Shown: positions 1-8,310, counted from the first letter of the stretch. The stretch: 35,961 bases of DNA from Frankia gtarii (GCF_025403375.1 NZ_JAMPTM010000037.1:1-35961); one strand, 5' to 3'. The notes: generated by a model not told the origin, from the letters alone. Made by a program: numbers and translations.

Positions 1-1282
1 CGGCGGCGGCGATCCGCTCCATCGTGGCGTCGTCGTGGGCGGCCGAGACGAACCATGCCTCGAACGCCGACGGGGGCAGGTAGATCCCCGCGTCGAGCAT
101 GCTGTGGAAGAACGCGGCGTAGCGGGCGGCGTTCTGCGCCTGGGCACCGGCGTAGTCGACGACGGCGGCGGCGTCGGTGAAGAAGAAGCTGAACAGCGAG
201 CCGGCGCTGCTGGGCAGGTGGGCGACGCCCTCCTCGGTCAGCGCCGTCGACACGATGCCGGCGACGTCGGCGGAGCGGGCGTCGACGGTGGCGTAGACCT
301 CGTCGGTGCAGGCCCGCAGCGTGGCCAGGCCGGCGGCGACGGCAATCGGGTTACCGGACAGGGTGCCGGCCTGGTAGACGGGGCCGGCGGGGGCGAGCCG
401 CGCCATCACGTCCGCGCGGCCGCCGAACGCCGCCGCGGGCAGGCCCCCACCCATCACCTTGCCGAAGGTGAACAGGTCCGGCGACCAGTCCTCGATGGCG
501 CCCTCGTTGCCCCACCAGCCGGCCCGGGAGATCCGGAAGCCGGTCATCACCTCGTCGAGGATGAGCAGCGCGCCGTGGACATCGCACAGCCGGCGCAGCC
601 CGGCGTTGAAGCCGGGCAACGGCGGGACGACGCCCATGTTGGCCGCGGCGGCCTCGGTGATGACCGCGGCGATCGTGTCGCCGCGCTCGGCGAAGACGGC
701 CTCGACCAGGGCGAGGTCGTTGTAGGGCAGGACGATCGTGTCGGCGGTGGCGGCGCCGGTCACGCCGGGGGTGTCGGGCAGCCCGAGGGTGGCCACCCCG
801 GAGCCGGCGGCGGCGAGCAGGGCGTCGACGTGCCCGTGGTAGCAGCCGGCGAACTTGATGATCGTGGACCGGCCGGTGAAGCCCCGGGCCAGCCGCACGG
901 CGCTCATCGTCGCCTCCGTGCCGGAGTTGACCAGCCGCACCTTCTCGACCGGGCCGACCCGCTCCACGATCAGCTCGGCGAGCTCCACCTCACCCGGCGT
1001 CGGCGTGCCGAAGCTGGTGCCGGCGGACACCGCCCGCGACACCGCCTCGACGACGGCCGGATGGGCATGGCCGAGGATCATCGGCCCCCAGGAGCAGACC
1101 AGGTCGACGTAGGTACGACCGTCCGCGTCCGTCAGATACGGGCCGTCGCCGGACACCATGAAGCGAGGGGTGCCGCCAACGGCCCGAAAGGCGCGGACCG
1201 GGGAGTTGACCCCACCGGGAACGACACGCTCGGCACGCCGGAACAGCTCTTCCGAGGCCGGCGCGGCAGAGGGAACCACCAT
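1..1282 (-). CDS. hemL: Glutamate-1-semialdehyde 2,1-aminomutase (3' end off the window)
   Basis: PLP-dependent enzyme that converts glutamate-1-semialdehyde to 5-aminolevulinate, the step after HemA in the C5 route to tetrapyrroles; cytoplasmic. Translation from the ATG at 1282-1280 gives about 427 residues before the window ends, so only a short C-terminal piece is missing (the family is about 430-440 residues). It opens with [23 protein letters not shown], a typical HemL start. The PLP-binding lysine lies in [11 protein letters not shown] (about residue 275, + strand 458-460), and the PLP-site region [16 protein letters not shown] and the DEVMTGFR motif are both present. A GAGG sequence sits nine bases before the ATG. 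In related genomes hemL lies close to hemB; here hemB is about 12 kb away across accessory genes. Identification is firm. Confidence 0.96.
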   Translation of the reverse strand, partial: MVVPSAAPASEELFRRAERVVPGGVNSPVRAFRAVGGTPRFMVSGDGPYLTDADGRTYVDLVCSWGPMILGHAHPAVVEAVSRAVSAGTSFGTPTPGEVELAELIVERVGPVEKVRLVNSGTEATMSAVRLARGFTGRSTIIKFAGCYHGHVDALLAAAGSGVATLGLPDTPGVTGAATADTIVLPYNDLALVEAVFAERGDTIAAVITEAAAANMGVVPPLPGFNAGLRRLCDVHGALLILDEVMTGFRISRAGWWGNEGAIEDWSPDLFTFGKVMGGGLPAAAFGGRADVMARLAPAGPVYQAGTLSGNPIAVAAGLATLRACTDEVYATVDARSADVAGIVSTALTEEGVAHLPSSAGSLFSFFFTDAAAVVDYAGAQAQNAARYAAFFHSMLDAGIYLPPSAFEAWFVSAAHDDATMERIAAA

Positions 1283-1624
1283 GCCCCCGATCCTCGCAGG
1301 TCCACTCGGCCACCCGCGCCCCGCGTGGCCAGCGGCACGCCCGCGACGGCCCGTCGGCGCGCCCGTGAAGCGCCGCCGGCGGACGGGGGTTTGCCCCGGC
1401 CGCCCACCGGCGGCGGCCTGTGCGCCGGACCTCGGCCGGCCGACGACGCGGATCGCGTCCGGCAACAGCTCCGAGGCCACCTTCCGCAACCGCCGTCGTG
1501 GGTGGTTCGACAGGGATGCCGGGCCCGCGGCGGTGGCGGATGGGATGGCGACGTTGTCCTGATAGTGCCCGGTGCATCGGCCACGCGCCCGGTCCCGAAC
1601 TACTGATCGATAGGCGAGCCTGGC
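1283..1624. other. Intergenic stretch without a recognisable gene
   Basis: About 340 bases between the start of hemL and the stop of the MFS gene, both on the minus strand. Open frames cross it on both strands, but their translations are Arg/Pro/Gly-rich with no domain, as expected of random open frames at this GC content. It should hold the hemL promoter. I see no clear -35/-10 pair and no RNA gene. Confidence 0.5.
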
Positions 1625-3460
1625 CTAGCCGGGGGTCCCCCGACGGGCGGTTCGCCGCAGCAGCGGACTTTCCCGCCGACCCACCCCGCGGATGACCCGT
1701 TCGGGCGTGAGCACTCTCACACCATCCGCACGTTTCATCGCCGCATCCGTGCACCGGCCAGGAAGCCGCCGGCCCGTGCGGTACCGCCTGATCATGCCCC
1801 GGCAGCGACCGGTCGGCCGCGACAGGGCCGGGACGCCCCGGGGTGGGCGGGGGCCCGGCAGCAGGAGCGCCACCACGCCGGCCACCGCCATCAGGGCCAC
1901 CGAGAACAGCAGGGTGTGGCGCAAGGCCGCGACCACGCCGCCGGCCGCGGCGGAGGGGATGTCGCCGGAGAGGTCCGCGCCCTGGTCCAGACCGGCCAGG
2001 CTCGCCAGGTTCGACGCGAGCAGCACCGACGTGAGCGCGGTGCCGATGGAGATGGCGACCTGGTTGATGATGTTCAGCAGGGTGCTGCCGGCGGCGGTGT
2101 CCCGGTCGGGCAGGTGACGCATCGCCGTCGTGATCGTCGGCATGATCGTCGCGCCGGTCCCGATCCCGGTCACAGCCATCGAGGTGAGCAGCTGCCAGTA
2201 GGGCGTGTCCTGGTCGAGCAGCAGCAGGGTGGTCAGCAGGCCGGCGGTCGCGATCACGATGCCCGCCCCGACGACGCGCGCCGGCGGGACCCGGTCGATC
2301 AGCCGGCTCGCGACCTGCAGCGACAGGCCCGTGGTCAGCGCCTGCGGGATGGCCAGCAACCCGGCCGTCGCGGGGCTCTGCCCCCGGACGAGCTGCCAGT
2401 ACAGCGGCACGATGAACATCGATCCGAAGTAGGCGGCCGCGAACAGGCCCAGCGTGCCTGCTCCGGAGGCAGCGGCACGCTGCTGCAGCAGGCGCACCTC
2501 CACCAGCGGGCGTCGCGTCGGCAGCCGCAGCGCCCGCAGCACGAACACGACGCACATCCCCAGCCCGATCAGCGCCGGGACCAGCACGGCCGCCGAGACG
2601 GCGGTGCCGCGCCGGCCGCTTTCCGCCAGCCCGTACACGACGGCGGCCAGTCCCGGCCCGATCAGCGCGAGCCCCGGCACGTCGAGCCGCTCGCGCACAC
2701 CCGCGGGCGCGTCCCGCGGCAGCAGCAACAGCGCCAACGGGATGGCGACCAGCGCGATCGGCACGTTGACCAGGAAGATCCACCGCCAGGAGTACTCGAC
2801 GAGCCAACCGCCGAGAGTCGGCCCGGCGAGCGGGCCGACTAGCACGGGCAGCCCCAGCACGCCCATCGTGCGGCCCCGGACCTCCGGCCGCGCGCTGCGC
2901 ATCGCGATCGTCATCGCGATCGGGTTGACCAGCCCACCGCCGATTCCCTGCACCACCCGGAAGGCGACGAGCGAGCCGATGTTCGGTGCCAGCCCCGCCA
3001 GCAGCGAACCCAGCCCGAACAGGGCCAGCGCGGCGACGTAGACGCGGCGGGTACCGAATCGCGCGGCCAGCCACGTGGTCGTCGGCACCGCGACCGCCAG
3101 CGCCAGCGTGTAGCCGGTGGTCACCCACTGGATCACCGCCAGCGGAGTGTGCAGATCCCTGGACAGGCTGCGGATCGCGACATTGGTGATGGTCACGTCA
3201 AGCACGACCATCAGCCCACCGAGCACCAGCACGGCAAGCGTCAGCCGGGTCTGCCGGTCGATACCGGCGGACGGCGGCGCTGCCGACGTCCCGGCCACCG
3301 ACCCGACCGGTGGCCCGGACTGCCGCCCCGGCGCGGCGTCGGCGCTCTCGTCGGCGGCAGCGCTCTCGTCGGCGTCGGCGCGGGAGGTGCCGAGATCACC
3401 GGCCCGCGGATCCGGCGCCCCTGGATGGTCGGGGACTGTCCTGGGCGAGTTGCCTGCCAT
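1625..3460 (-). CDS. DHA2 (EmrB/QacA-type) MFS multidrug efflux transporter
   Basis: Inner-membrane proton-driven exporter of the 14-helix drug:H+ antiporter-2 family; the substrate cannot be read from sequence. The protein is 611 residues from the ATG at 3460-3458, which has AGGAGG six bases upstream; the GTG one codon earlier is only three bases from it and less likely. An Ala/Asp-rich N-terminus of about 65 residues precedes helix 1 (VLVLGGLMVVLDVTITNVAI, carrying the LDxTIxNVAL-type signature). Motif A-like WLAARFGTRRV follows helix 2, and motif C-like VLGLPVLVGPLAGPTLGGWL lies in helix 5. Roughly 14 hydrophobic segments can be counted. A basic tail of about 60 residues follows the last helix and is unusual. 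The gene is monocistronic, with a SoxR-like promoter at 3520-3550. Confidence 0.93.
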   Translation of the reverse strand: MAGNSPRTVPDHPGAPDPRAGDLGTSRADADESAAADESADAAPGRQSGPPVGSVAGTSAAPPSAGIDRQTRLTLAVLVLGGLMVVLDVTITNVAIRSLSRDLHTPLAVIQWVTTGYTLALAVAVPTTTWLAARFGTRRVYVAALALFGLGSLLAGLAPNIGSLVAFRVVQGIGGGLVNPIAMTIAMRSARPEVRGRTMGVLGLPVLVGPLAGPTLGGWLVEYSWRWIFLVNVPIALVAIPLALLLLPRDAPAGVRERLDVPGLALIGPGLAAVVYGLAESGRRGTAVSAAVLVPALIGLGMCVVFVLRALRLPTRRPLVEVRLLQQRAAASGAGTLGLFAAAYFGSMFIVPLYWQLVRGQSPATAGLLAIPQALTTGLSLQVASRLIDRVPPARVVGAGIVIATAGLLTTLLLLDQDTPYWQLLTSMAVTGIGTGATIMPTITTAMRHLPDRDTAAGSTLLNIINQVAISIGTALTSVLLASNLASLAGLDQGADLSGDIPSAAAGGVVAALRHTLLFSVALMAVAGVVALLLPGPRPPRGVPALSRPTGRCRGMIRRYRTGRRLPGRCTDAAMKRADGVRVLTPERVIRGVGRRESPLLRRTARRGTPG

Positions 3461-3519
3461 CACGGTCCTCCTCGGCCCGGGCCGTCCGGCGGCACCTCCA
3501 CCACACCCGGTCGCAGACC

Positions 3520-3550
3520 ACCTTCGAACCTGAAGTCAACATGAGGTCAA
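3520..3550 (-). promoter_or_regulatory. SoxR/MerR-type promoter of the MFS gene
   Basis: On the minus strand TTGACC (3550-3545) is followed by exactly 19 bases and then GAAGGT (3525-3520). The spacer region holds the interrupted palindrome CCTCATGTTGACTTCAGG (3546-3529), which matches 15 of 18 positions of the classical SoxR box CCTCAAGTTAACTTGAGG. An overlong 19-base spacer with the dyad placed just after the -35 is the hallmark of promoters remodelled by MerR-family activators, including soxS. The -10 is poor, as expected for an activator-dependent promoter. The MFS start codon is about 60 bases downstream. No MerR/SoxR gene lies in the window, so the regulator would act from elsewhere. Confidence 0.6.
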
Positions 3551-3929
3551 GCCCGCCGGGGTCGGTCGCCTCCGCGAGGATCCCGGCGATTACCTCGACG
3601 GAGTCGCGGGCACCTGACGCGACACTCATGCCGGGATCGTGGGCACTTTCTTTGCTCAGGATCAGACGGCGAGCGTTCGGACCGTGGAAAGCAACCAGCG
3701 TGGCGAGCGCGAGTCATTTTGTCCGGGCGGCGAAGGAACGGTTGCGGACGAGCTAACGCAGGAGCGCGGCGGCCTTCACCTCGAGGGTGGGGAAGGCAGC
3801 ACATCCGAACACTGTTGCCCGGGGACCCACACGAATCACGCCGCCGGTAGAGTGATGACAGCTCGACGCTCTCCGCCCAGAAGCGGGCGGAACGCCGCGG
3901 GGCGTACGTCGAGCCAGGGGGCTGGGGAC
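3551..3929. other. Divergent intergenic region between the MFS and TAXI genes
   Basis: About 380 bases, less GC-rich than the surroundings and without a convincing gene. The open frame of the TAXI gene extends back to 3639, but that N-terminal extension has no domain and lies upstream of the basic/hydrophobic leader, so I treat it as non-coding. The promoter of the TAXI gene should be here. Confidence 0.45.
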
Positions 3930-5186
3930 ATGACGGACGCAGTTCGGCGGAAGAGCGATCCGCGCCCGCGGAAAATCATACGCGTCTCGTGCGTTTTCGC
4001 GGCATTCGCCATTCTTTTTCTGGCACTTTTCCATGGGGTTCCAGCAGCATCCCCAGAGCATGACTCGACTGCCACGCGGCGTTCCGACTGCACAACAGTG
4101 TACATATTCTACGGAAATCCGCAGTCGCCGTACAAGGCTTTCGCGGAGAAATTAGGTAAGCAGATCCAGGACGCCCTGCCCGGAGTAAACATACAACATC
4201 CAAAGACTGAGGGCGGCGCGGACAACCTCTACCGCCTCGAGGATCCGCAGGTTGGCGATCCACAGGCCGCCCGATGCTCGATTGCGATGACCAAGCTCAA
4301 TGTCGCGGTAGACGCAACGTACGGAGTTTACCAGTTCAACCCCGAGCCAACCGAGGCAGAGGGACTGGCAACCCCTCATACACAGAATCAGATACCGGGG
4401 CTGCTGACGGTCGGGCCGGCATTCGACGATCTCCTGCAGATCGTCGTCCGGGACCCGAACATGAAACTAGAACAGCTTTGCGACAGGCCGCTCAGTATCG
4501 GACTTCCACGGTCGGGTTCACGGCAGTTGACCGCGGTATTCTACCGCGCGATATGCGGGCAGGAGCTGCGGGAGCTGGTCGGGGGTCGGGTGATGGCGTA
4601 CCAGAGAACACTGGACCAGGGGTTCGATCTCCTCAACGCCGGCAAGGTGGACGCGGTGATCTGGGTGAACGCGGCACCGACGGAGACCATCAGGAAAAAG
4701 ATTTACAGCCATCAAGCCTATCTGCTCACCGACAACGTCCCATCGCACATGGTAGACCGGGGCGGAGAAAATATGTCCGTGATAGACAGAATGAACCGGG
4801 ACTGGAAGAACTTCTACGAACCAAAGGTGGGCGGGGAATACCGTGACCAGCCGATGATACTGTCTCGCGAAATCCTCGCAGAGGATTATGGCACCACAGA
4901 TAAGATCACGACCGTCGGCGTGCCCAACGGCCTGGTCGTCCGGGCTTCCACCGACTCCACGCTGGTGGCGACGGTGGCCCGCATTCTGCTGGAACGCAAG
5001 AATCGCGACGACCTTGCGAAGGAGCTCTGGCCGCATGACCCGGCACACAGCCACAGCCTGGCGGATGTAGGAAAATATGTGTACGACGTGGCGTCATCCC
5101 TCTTCTGCTACGTGCCGTTGCATCCGGCCGCAGCCGAGGTCTACCGACAGTTCAACCTTCCGCCGCAGGACTGCGTGAAGAAGTAG
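3930..5186 (+). CDS. TAXI/NMT1-type solute-binding-like protein, exported or membrane-anchored
   Basis: 418 residues from the ATG at 3930, which follows GGGG. A basic N-terminus (RRKSDPRPRK) leads into one hydrophobic segment at about residues 19-40 and then the extracytoplasmic part, so this is a signal peptide or an N-terminal anchor; there is no lipobox Cys. The rest resembles the TAXI family of TRAP-associated binding proteins: TEGGADNLYRL (cf. TEGSxxNLxxL), then LQIVVRDPNMKLEQLCDRPLSIGLPRSGSR (cf. IVVRxDSGIxSxxDLxGKxVSxGxPGSGT) and a type-II binding-protein lobe. No TRAP membrane subunits are next to it, so transport is doubtful and a ligand-sensing role is possible. The DNA is richer in A/T than its neighbours, suggesting transfer. 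It ends 14 bases from the stop of the convergent TIR gene. The family call is good; the function is unknown. Confidence 0.75.
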   Translation: MTDAVRRKSDPRPRKIIRVSCVFAAFAILFLALFHGVPAASPEHDSTATRRSDCTTVYIFYGNPQSPYKAFAEKLGKQIQDALPGVNIQHPKTEGGADNLYRLEDPQVGDPQAARCSIAMTKLNVAVDATYGVYQFNPEPTEAEGLATPHTQNQIPGLLTVGPAFDDLLQIVVRDPNMKLEQLCDRPLSIGLPRSGSRQLTAVFYRAICGQELRELVGGRVMAYQRTLDQGFDLLNAGKVDAVIWVNAAPTETIRKKIYSHQAYLLTDNVPSHMVDRGGENMSVIDRMNRDWKNFYEPKVGGEYRDQPMILSREILAEDYGTTDKITTVGVPNGLVVRASTDSTLVATVARILLERKNRDDLAKELWPHDPAHSHSLADVGKYVYDVASSLFCYVPLHPAAAEVYRQFNLPPQDCVKK

Positions 5187-5200
5187 GAGCACGCCTGGTA

Positions 5201-6277
5201 TCAGTTCTGCCGGGACGGCTGGCCGTCCATCCCTCGTCGCAGCCTTCGGCGAAGCCGGCAGGGGCGGGCGCCCCGCCGCGAGATGTAGCTGATGACAAGC
5301 GAGATGCCCAGGGCCAACACGGCTTCGATCCCGGTGCGGAGCGCTCCAGCGCTGAGGCCGAACGGGCGGGTCGCGACCACGAGCACCCCCGCACCCGCTA
5401 CTGCGGAAAGGGCCATGCGACGCACCAGCCGGCGGGGGGCCGGCAGAATAGCGAAGGCGAGCATCGTCATCGCCGTCCCGATCCCGACAGGGCCGAGGAC
5501 CTCGCCTGGTCGGGCGGCCCACCACCTGGACGACGTGGCCGCGCCGCCGGCCAACGCCCCGGCCGCCACGATTCCGCCCAACACCGGCGCGACGGACGCG
5601 ACGGAACGGAAGGTGAGCCAGCGACCGTCCGTGGTCGGCCGGTCCTCCACGTCCGGTACCAAGGAGCCCGGCTTGTCCAGCAGCGGCGGTGCCGTGTGCT
5701 GGTCTGTGACCTGACCGGACGCCTCGATCTTGTCCGGGGCGGGAGCGCCGGACGTACCAGTCACGGCGACCGCAGAGAGGCTGGGGGATCGTGCCGGTGA
5801 CGCTGAACGGGCGGGGGGATACACCGGCTCGGTGGTGGGCCTCATCCGGCCGGCTTCCGCCGCGCGTATCGCGGCGAGGAGACGCTGCTGGGCGGTGTCG
5901 AGAGCAAGGTCGAACAGGTCGACAGTGATTAATGGGCTCAAAACCCCATCAGGCTTGCAGTCTTCGACCCGGATCGGGACCAGCTTGCGGGTGATCCCGG
6001 TCGGGTCGTCGTTGTACGCGGCCTGCCACTCCTGCCCGTCGCGCGTCGAGGATAGATAGGCATGCGACAGGACGGCGATGGTCCGCTTGGCTCTGGTGAC
6101 GGCCTGGTTCATCATGAACACCCAGTTCGAGCCTGGCACAGCGTCCCACGCCTCGATCTGAACCTTGTAGCCGGCCCCCTCCAGATTCCAGGCTATCCAC
6201 TCCGCCCAATCTTGATCAGCCTTGATATAGGAGATTAAGAAGTCGCTCTCGGTCGCGCCATCGTCAGCCCCCGACAT
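5201..6277 (-). CDS. TIR-domain protein with four C-terminal membrane helices
   Basis: 358 residues. Residues 11-137 form a TIR domain of the kind common in actinobacteria: DFLISYIKADQDWAEWIAW (strand A, helix A), GYKVQIEAWDAVPGSNW (BB-loop region), RTIAVLSHAYLSS (strand D) and LVPIRVEDC (strand E). A Pro/Ala/Ser-rich linker (about 145-215) follows. Four hydrophobic segments come next, at about 225-246, 258-280, 287-305 and 315-333, and the protein ends in a very basic tail. TIR domains are either NAD+-cleaving effectors or adaptors. Where NADase TIRs such as SARM1 or plant L6 carry the catalytic Glu, I can only place Asp45 four residues before the BB-loop Gly, so activity is uncertain. The domain faces the cytoplasm by inference. 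It is convergent with the TAXI gene and could be a partner in a sensing or defence module. Confidence 0.85.
   Translation of the reverse strand: MSGADDGATESDFLISYIKADQDWAEWIAWNLEGAGYKVQIEAWDAVPGSNWVFMMNQAVTRAKRTIAVLSHAYLSSTRDGQEWQAAYNDDPTGITRKLVPIRVEDCKPDGVLSPLITVDLFDLALDTAQQRLLAAIRAAEAGRMRPTTEPVYPPARSASPARSPSLSAVAVTGTSGAPAPDKIEASGQVTDQHTAPPLLDKPGSLVPDVEDRPTTDGRWLTFRSVASVAPVLGGIVAAGALAGGAATSSRWWAARPGEVLGPVGIGTAMTMLAFAILPAPRRLVRRMALSAVAGAGVLVVATRPFGLSAGALRTGIEAVLALGISLVISYISRRGARPCRLRRRLRRGMDGQPSRQN
5213..5228 (+). terminator. Short hairpin after the TAXI stop
   Basis: GGACGG (5213-5218), loop CTGG, CCGTCC (5223-5228): a perfect 6-bp GC stem starting 27 bases after the TAXI stop, inside the last codons of the convergent TIR gene. 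No U-tract follows. A plausible GC-hairpin terminator for the plus-strand gene, but short stems are common at this GC content. Confidence 0.3.
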
Positions 6278-6406
6278 AGCACACCATCTTGCACCACTGC
6301 CACCATCGACGACACGTCACGTCGGATATGGACGCCGCCGCTCGTCGCGGGAGCTGGGGTCGGAAACTCGGATGCGCCGCTGGCGATCCGCTGGTAGTCC
6401 ATCACC

Positions 6407-7054
6407 ATGGACAATCCCTCATGGACGATCCGGCCGGCCCGCGCCGACGAGGCCGACCGGCTGCGGGCCGTCGATGACGAGGCGGGCACGCTGTTCGACG
6501 GCCTCGGGTTGATCGACGAGGCCCTCGACGGGCCATTCCCGCCCGACAAGCTGACCCGCCTCCTCGGCCTGTCCCAGGTCTGGGTGGGCTGCCCGGGAGA
6601 CGACGGCGTCCCGGTCGGCATGGTGATCGCCTCGGTACGCGACGGGCTCGCCTACGTCGAGGAGCTGGCCGTCCTGCCCGCTTACGGCCGGCGGGGACTC
6701 GGCGGACGTCTGCTGGCCACGGTGGGCGACTGGGCTCGCTCACGCGGCCTGCCCGCGGTGACCCTGTCGACGTTTCGCGATGTGCCGTGGAACGGGCCGT
6801 TCTACCGCCGCCACGGCTTCCGGGACCTCTCCCCCACCGAGTGGACGCCGAGCATGCCGGCGATCCGAGCCGGTGAGGGGGAGCACGGCCTGCGGATCGA
6901 CGCCCGGGTCTTCATGCGCCGCGACCTGGCCGTCCCTGCGAAGGGTGATCGGAGTCCCCTCGGCGCCGAGCCCAACCGTCCCATCCGCCCGAAAGACACC
7001 TGCCGGCCAGGACGACAGAACCAGCACAGGCATTCGACCGGCCCGGTGTGCTGA
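6407..7054 (+). CDS. GNAT-family N-acetyltransferase
   Basis: 215-residue cytoplasmic acetyltransferase; substrate unknown. WTIRPARADEADRL opens the fold. YVEELAVLPAYGRRGLGGRLL at about residues 83-103 carries the acetyl-CoA pyrophosphate-binding motif A (RRGLGG). TLSTFRDVPWNGPFYRRHGF is the typical motif-B strand and helix before the C-terminal strand. The last 45 residues after MRRDLAVPA are polar and low in complexity, so the functional domain is probably about 170 residues. No good ribosome-binding site precedes the ATG at 6407; the gene is divergent from the TIR gene with about 130 bases between them. Confidence 0.88.
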   Translation: MDNPSWTIRPARADEADRLRAVDDEAGTLFDGLGLIDEALDGPFPPDKLTRLLGLSQVWVGCPGDDGVPVGMVIASVRDGLAYVEELAVLPAYGRRGLGGRLLATVGDWARSRGLPAVTLSTFRDVPWNGPFYRRHGFRDLSPTEWTPSMPAIRAGEGEHGLRIDARVFMRRDLAVPAKGDRSPLGAEPNRPIRPKDTCRPGRQNQHRHSTGPVC

Positions 7055-7237
7055 CTCCCTGGGATCGAGGCCCAGAAGCCGTCCGCAACACCCATGTCGG
7101 CGTGACCGGTTACGCGCACTATGCTGATTCGGAGAGAAACTGCGCGGCTACCAGGCGAAACCGTGGGGCGCCCGCGCGATCAGGCTGCGGCACCGCGGCG
7201 CCGAGCCAACAGGCCCATCGATCCGGGAGTGCGACGC

Positions 7238-8107
7238 GTGGCAGACTCCGACCTCGACTCCGCCGTCCGCCCTGACGGCGCCGGGACCGACCGGCCGGCC
7301 GCCGCCGGGTTGGCGCTGCGGACCGACCAGCCGCACTCGGCCCGGATGTACGACTACTACCTGGGCGGCAAGGACAACTTCCAGGCGGACCGGGACGCGG
7401 CCGAGCAGGCGATCATCGCCTTCCCGAACGCGCGCATCGCCGCCCGGCAGAACCGGGCGTTCATGACCCGGGCGACCCGGTTCCTCGCCGGCGAGGCCGG
7501 CGTCCGCCAGTTCCTCGACATCGGCACCGGCATCCCCACCTCGCCGAACCTGCACGAGGTCGCCCAGGACATCGCCCCGGACACCCGCGTCGTGTACGCG
7601 GACAACGACCCGATCGTCCTCACCCACGCCCGCGCCCTGCTCACCAGCACGCCCCAGGGCCGCACCGCCTACCTCGACGCCGACCTGCGCGACGTGGAAC
7701 GCATCCTGACCGCCCCCGAGCTGCGCGAGACCCTGGATCTCACCCGGCCGGTGGCACTGTCGCTCATCGCGGTCCTGCCGTTCCTCGGCGACAGTGACGA
7801 TCCCTACGGCGTCGTCGGTCGGCTCGTCGACGTCCTGCCCGCCGGCAGCTACCTGACGCTGAGTCATTCCACCGCGGACTTCGACCCGGCCATCGAGCGG
7901 ATCGCCGCGACCTACCGCGCCCAGGGCATCACCGCGCAGCCGCGCGACCACGCCCAGACAGAGCGGTTCTTCGCCGGGCTGGAGCTGGTCGAACCCGGGG
8001 TGCGACCGTTGCACCGCTGGCGCGCGGACGGACCAGCCGGCACGGTCGGTGAGGGGCTGACGGACGCCGAGGTCAGCGTCTATGCCGGTGTGGCCCGCAA
8101 GCCGTAG
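7238..8107 (+). CDS. SAM-dependent methyltransferase, DUF574 (Methyltransf_19) type
   Basis: 289 residues from the GTG at 7238, which follows GGGAG at 7225-7229. An in-frame ATG at 7121 would add 39 Arg-rich residues, but that ATG overlaps a good -10 hexamer (TATGCT, 7120-7125), so the later start is preferred. The family hallmarks are clear: SARMYDYYLGGKDNFQADRDAAEQ near the N-terminus, the SAM-binding glycine motif FLDIGTGIPTSPNLHEVAQ, the acidic loop VVYADNDPIVLTHARALL, and LSLIAVLPFL. This family is abundant in Streptomyces and Frankia, often in many copies, and its substrates are mostly unknown. It ends 56 bases before the metG leader ORF. Confidence 0.9.
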   Translation: MADSDLDSAVRPDGAGTDRPAAAGLALRTDQPHSARMYDYYLGGKDNFQADRDAAEQAIIAFPNARIAARQNRAFMTRATRFLAGEAGVRQFLDIGTGIPTSPNLHEVAQDIAPDTRVVYADNDPIVLTHARALLTSTPQGRTAYLDADLRDVERILTAPELRETLDLTRPVALSLIAVLPFLGDSDDPYGVVGRLVDVLPAGSYLTLSHSTADFDPAIERIAATYRAQGITAQPRDHAQTERFFAGLELVEPGVRPLHRWRADGPAGTVGEGLTDAEVSVYAGVARKP

Positions 8108-8150
8108 TCGACCCGGGCCACTCCCGGCGGCCGTGGCGGAGGCGGGCGGG

Positions 8151-8156
8151 TAGGAT
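8151..8156 (+). promoter_or_regulatory. Possible -10 box, or AGGA ribosome-binding site, of the metG leader
   Basis: TAGGAT fits the TANNNT actinobacterial -10 and ends seven bases before the leader GTG at 8164. Transcription from it would start at or next to the GTG and give a leaderless leader-peptide mRNA, which is common in actinobacteria. The same bases contain AGGA (8152-8155), eight bases from the GTG, and could instead serve as a Shine-Dalgarno site. No good -35 is visible. Confidence 0.4.
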
Positions 8157-8163
8157 TTCCCCT

Positions 8164-8250
8164 GTGTCGACAGCACGTGTCACCGCCGAGGCGGCGGGCC
8201 GCCGGATGATGCTGATGTACATGCCATCCGGCCTTTTCCGCGCGTCCTGA
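8164..8250 (+). CDS. Putative Met-rich leader peptide upstream of metG
   Basis: A 28-codon ORF from GTG 8164 to TGA 8248-8250. Codons 15-20 read MMLMYM: four methionine codons (8206, 8209, 8215, 8221) out of six, just before methionyl-tRNA synthetase. The stop lies 71 bases before the metG ATG. AGGA is eight bases upstream of the GTG. ATG codons are scarce in such GC-rich DNA, so a run like this directly before the gene that charges tRNA-Met suggests a ribosome-stalling attenuation peptide, analogous to trpL. This is inferred from position and codon content; I know of no described Met leader of this kind for metG. Confidence 0.55.
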   Translation: MSTARVTAEAAGRRMMLMYMPSGLFRAS

Positions 8251-8310
8251 CAGACCACCGATGAGGCCCCGACGGAGCCTCATCAGCGAGGTTGCGCCCG
8301 GGGCGGGAGG
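8205..8310 (+). promoter_or_regulatory. Candidate attenuator region of metG with competing RNA pairings
   Basis: Three pairings can be read. (1) GATGAGGC (8260-8267) with GCCTCATC (8277-8284): a perfect 8-bp hairpin with a 9-base loop. (2) GCTGATG (8211-8217), inside the Met-codon run, with CATCAGC (8281-8287), which uses part of the 3' arm of hairpin 1. (3) GCCCCG (8266-8271), in the 5' arm and loop of hairpin 1, with CGGGGC (8299-8304), which abuts the metG ribosome-binding site GGGAGG (8305-8310). A ribosome stalled on the Met codons would cover 8211-8217 and prevent pairing 2. There is no U-tract, so control may be at translation initiation. Function is inferred. Confidence 0.4.

Noticed and set aside
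35-1606. 523-residue plus-strand open frame opposite hemL
   Set aside because: It is antisense to hemL, Gly/Arg/Val/Asp-rich, with no domain; a normal shadow frame at this GC content.
1630-1642. CGGGGG-T-CCCCCG palindrome at the end of the MFS gene
   Set aside because: A one-base centre leaves no loop and it overlaps the coding end, so it is a weak terminator candidate.
3396-3629. 77-residue minus-strand ORF reading MSVASGARDSVEVIAGILAEA
   Set aside because: It runs through the SoxR-like promoter and into the MFS start in another frame; no domain and no ribosome-binding site.
3639-3929. 97-residue N-terminal extension of the TAXI frame
   Set aside because: It lies upstream of a clear basic/hydrophobic leader, has no domain, and the ATG at 3930 follows a G-rich ribosome-binding site.
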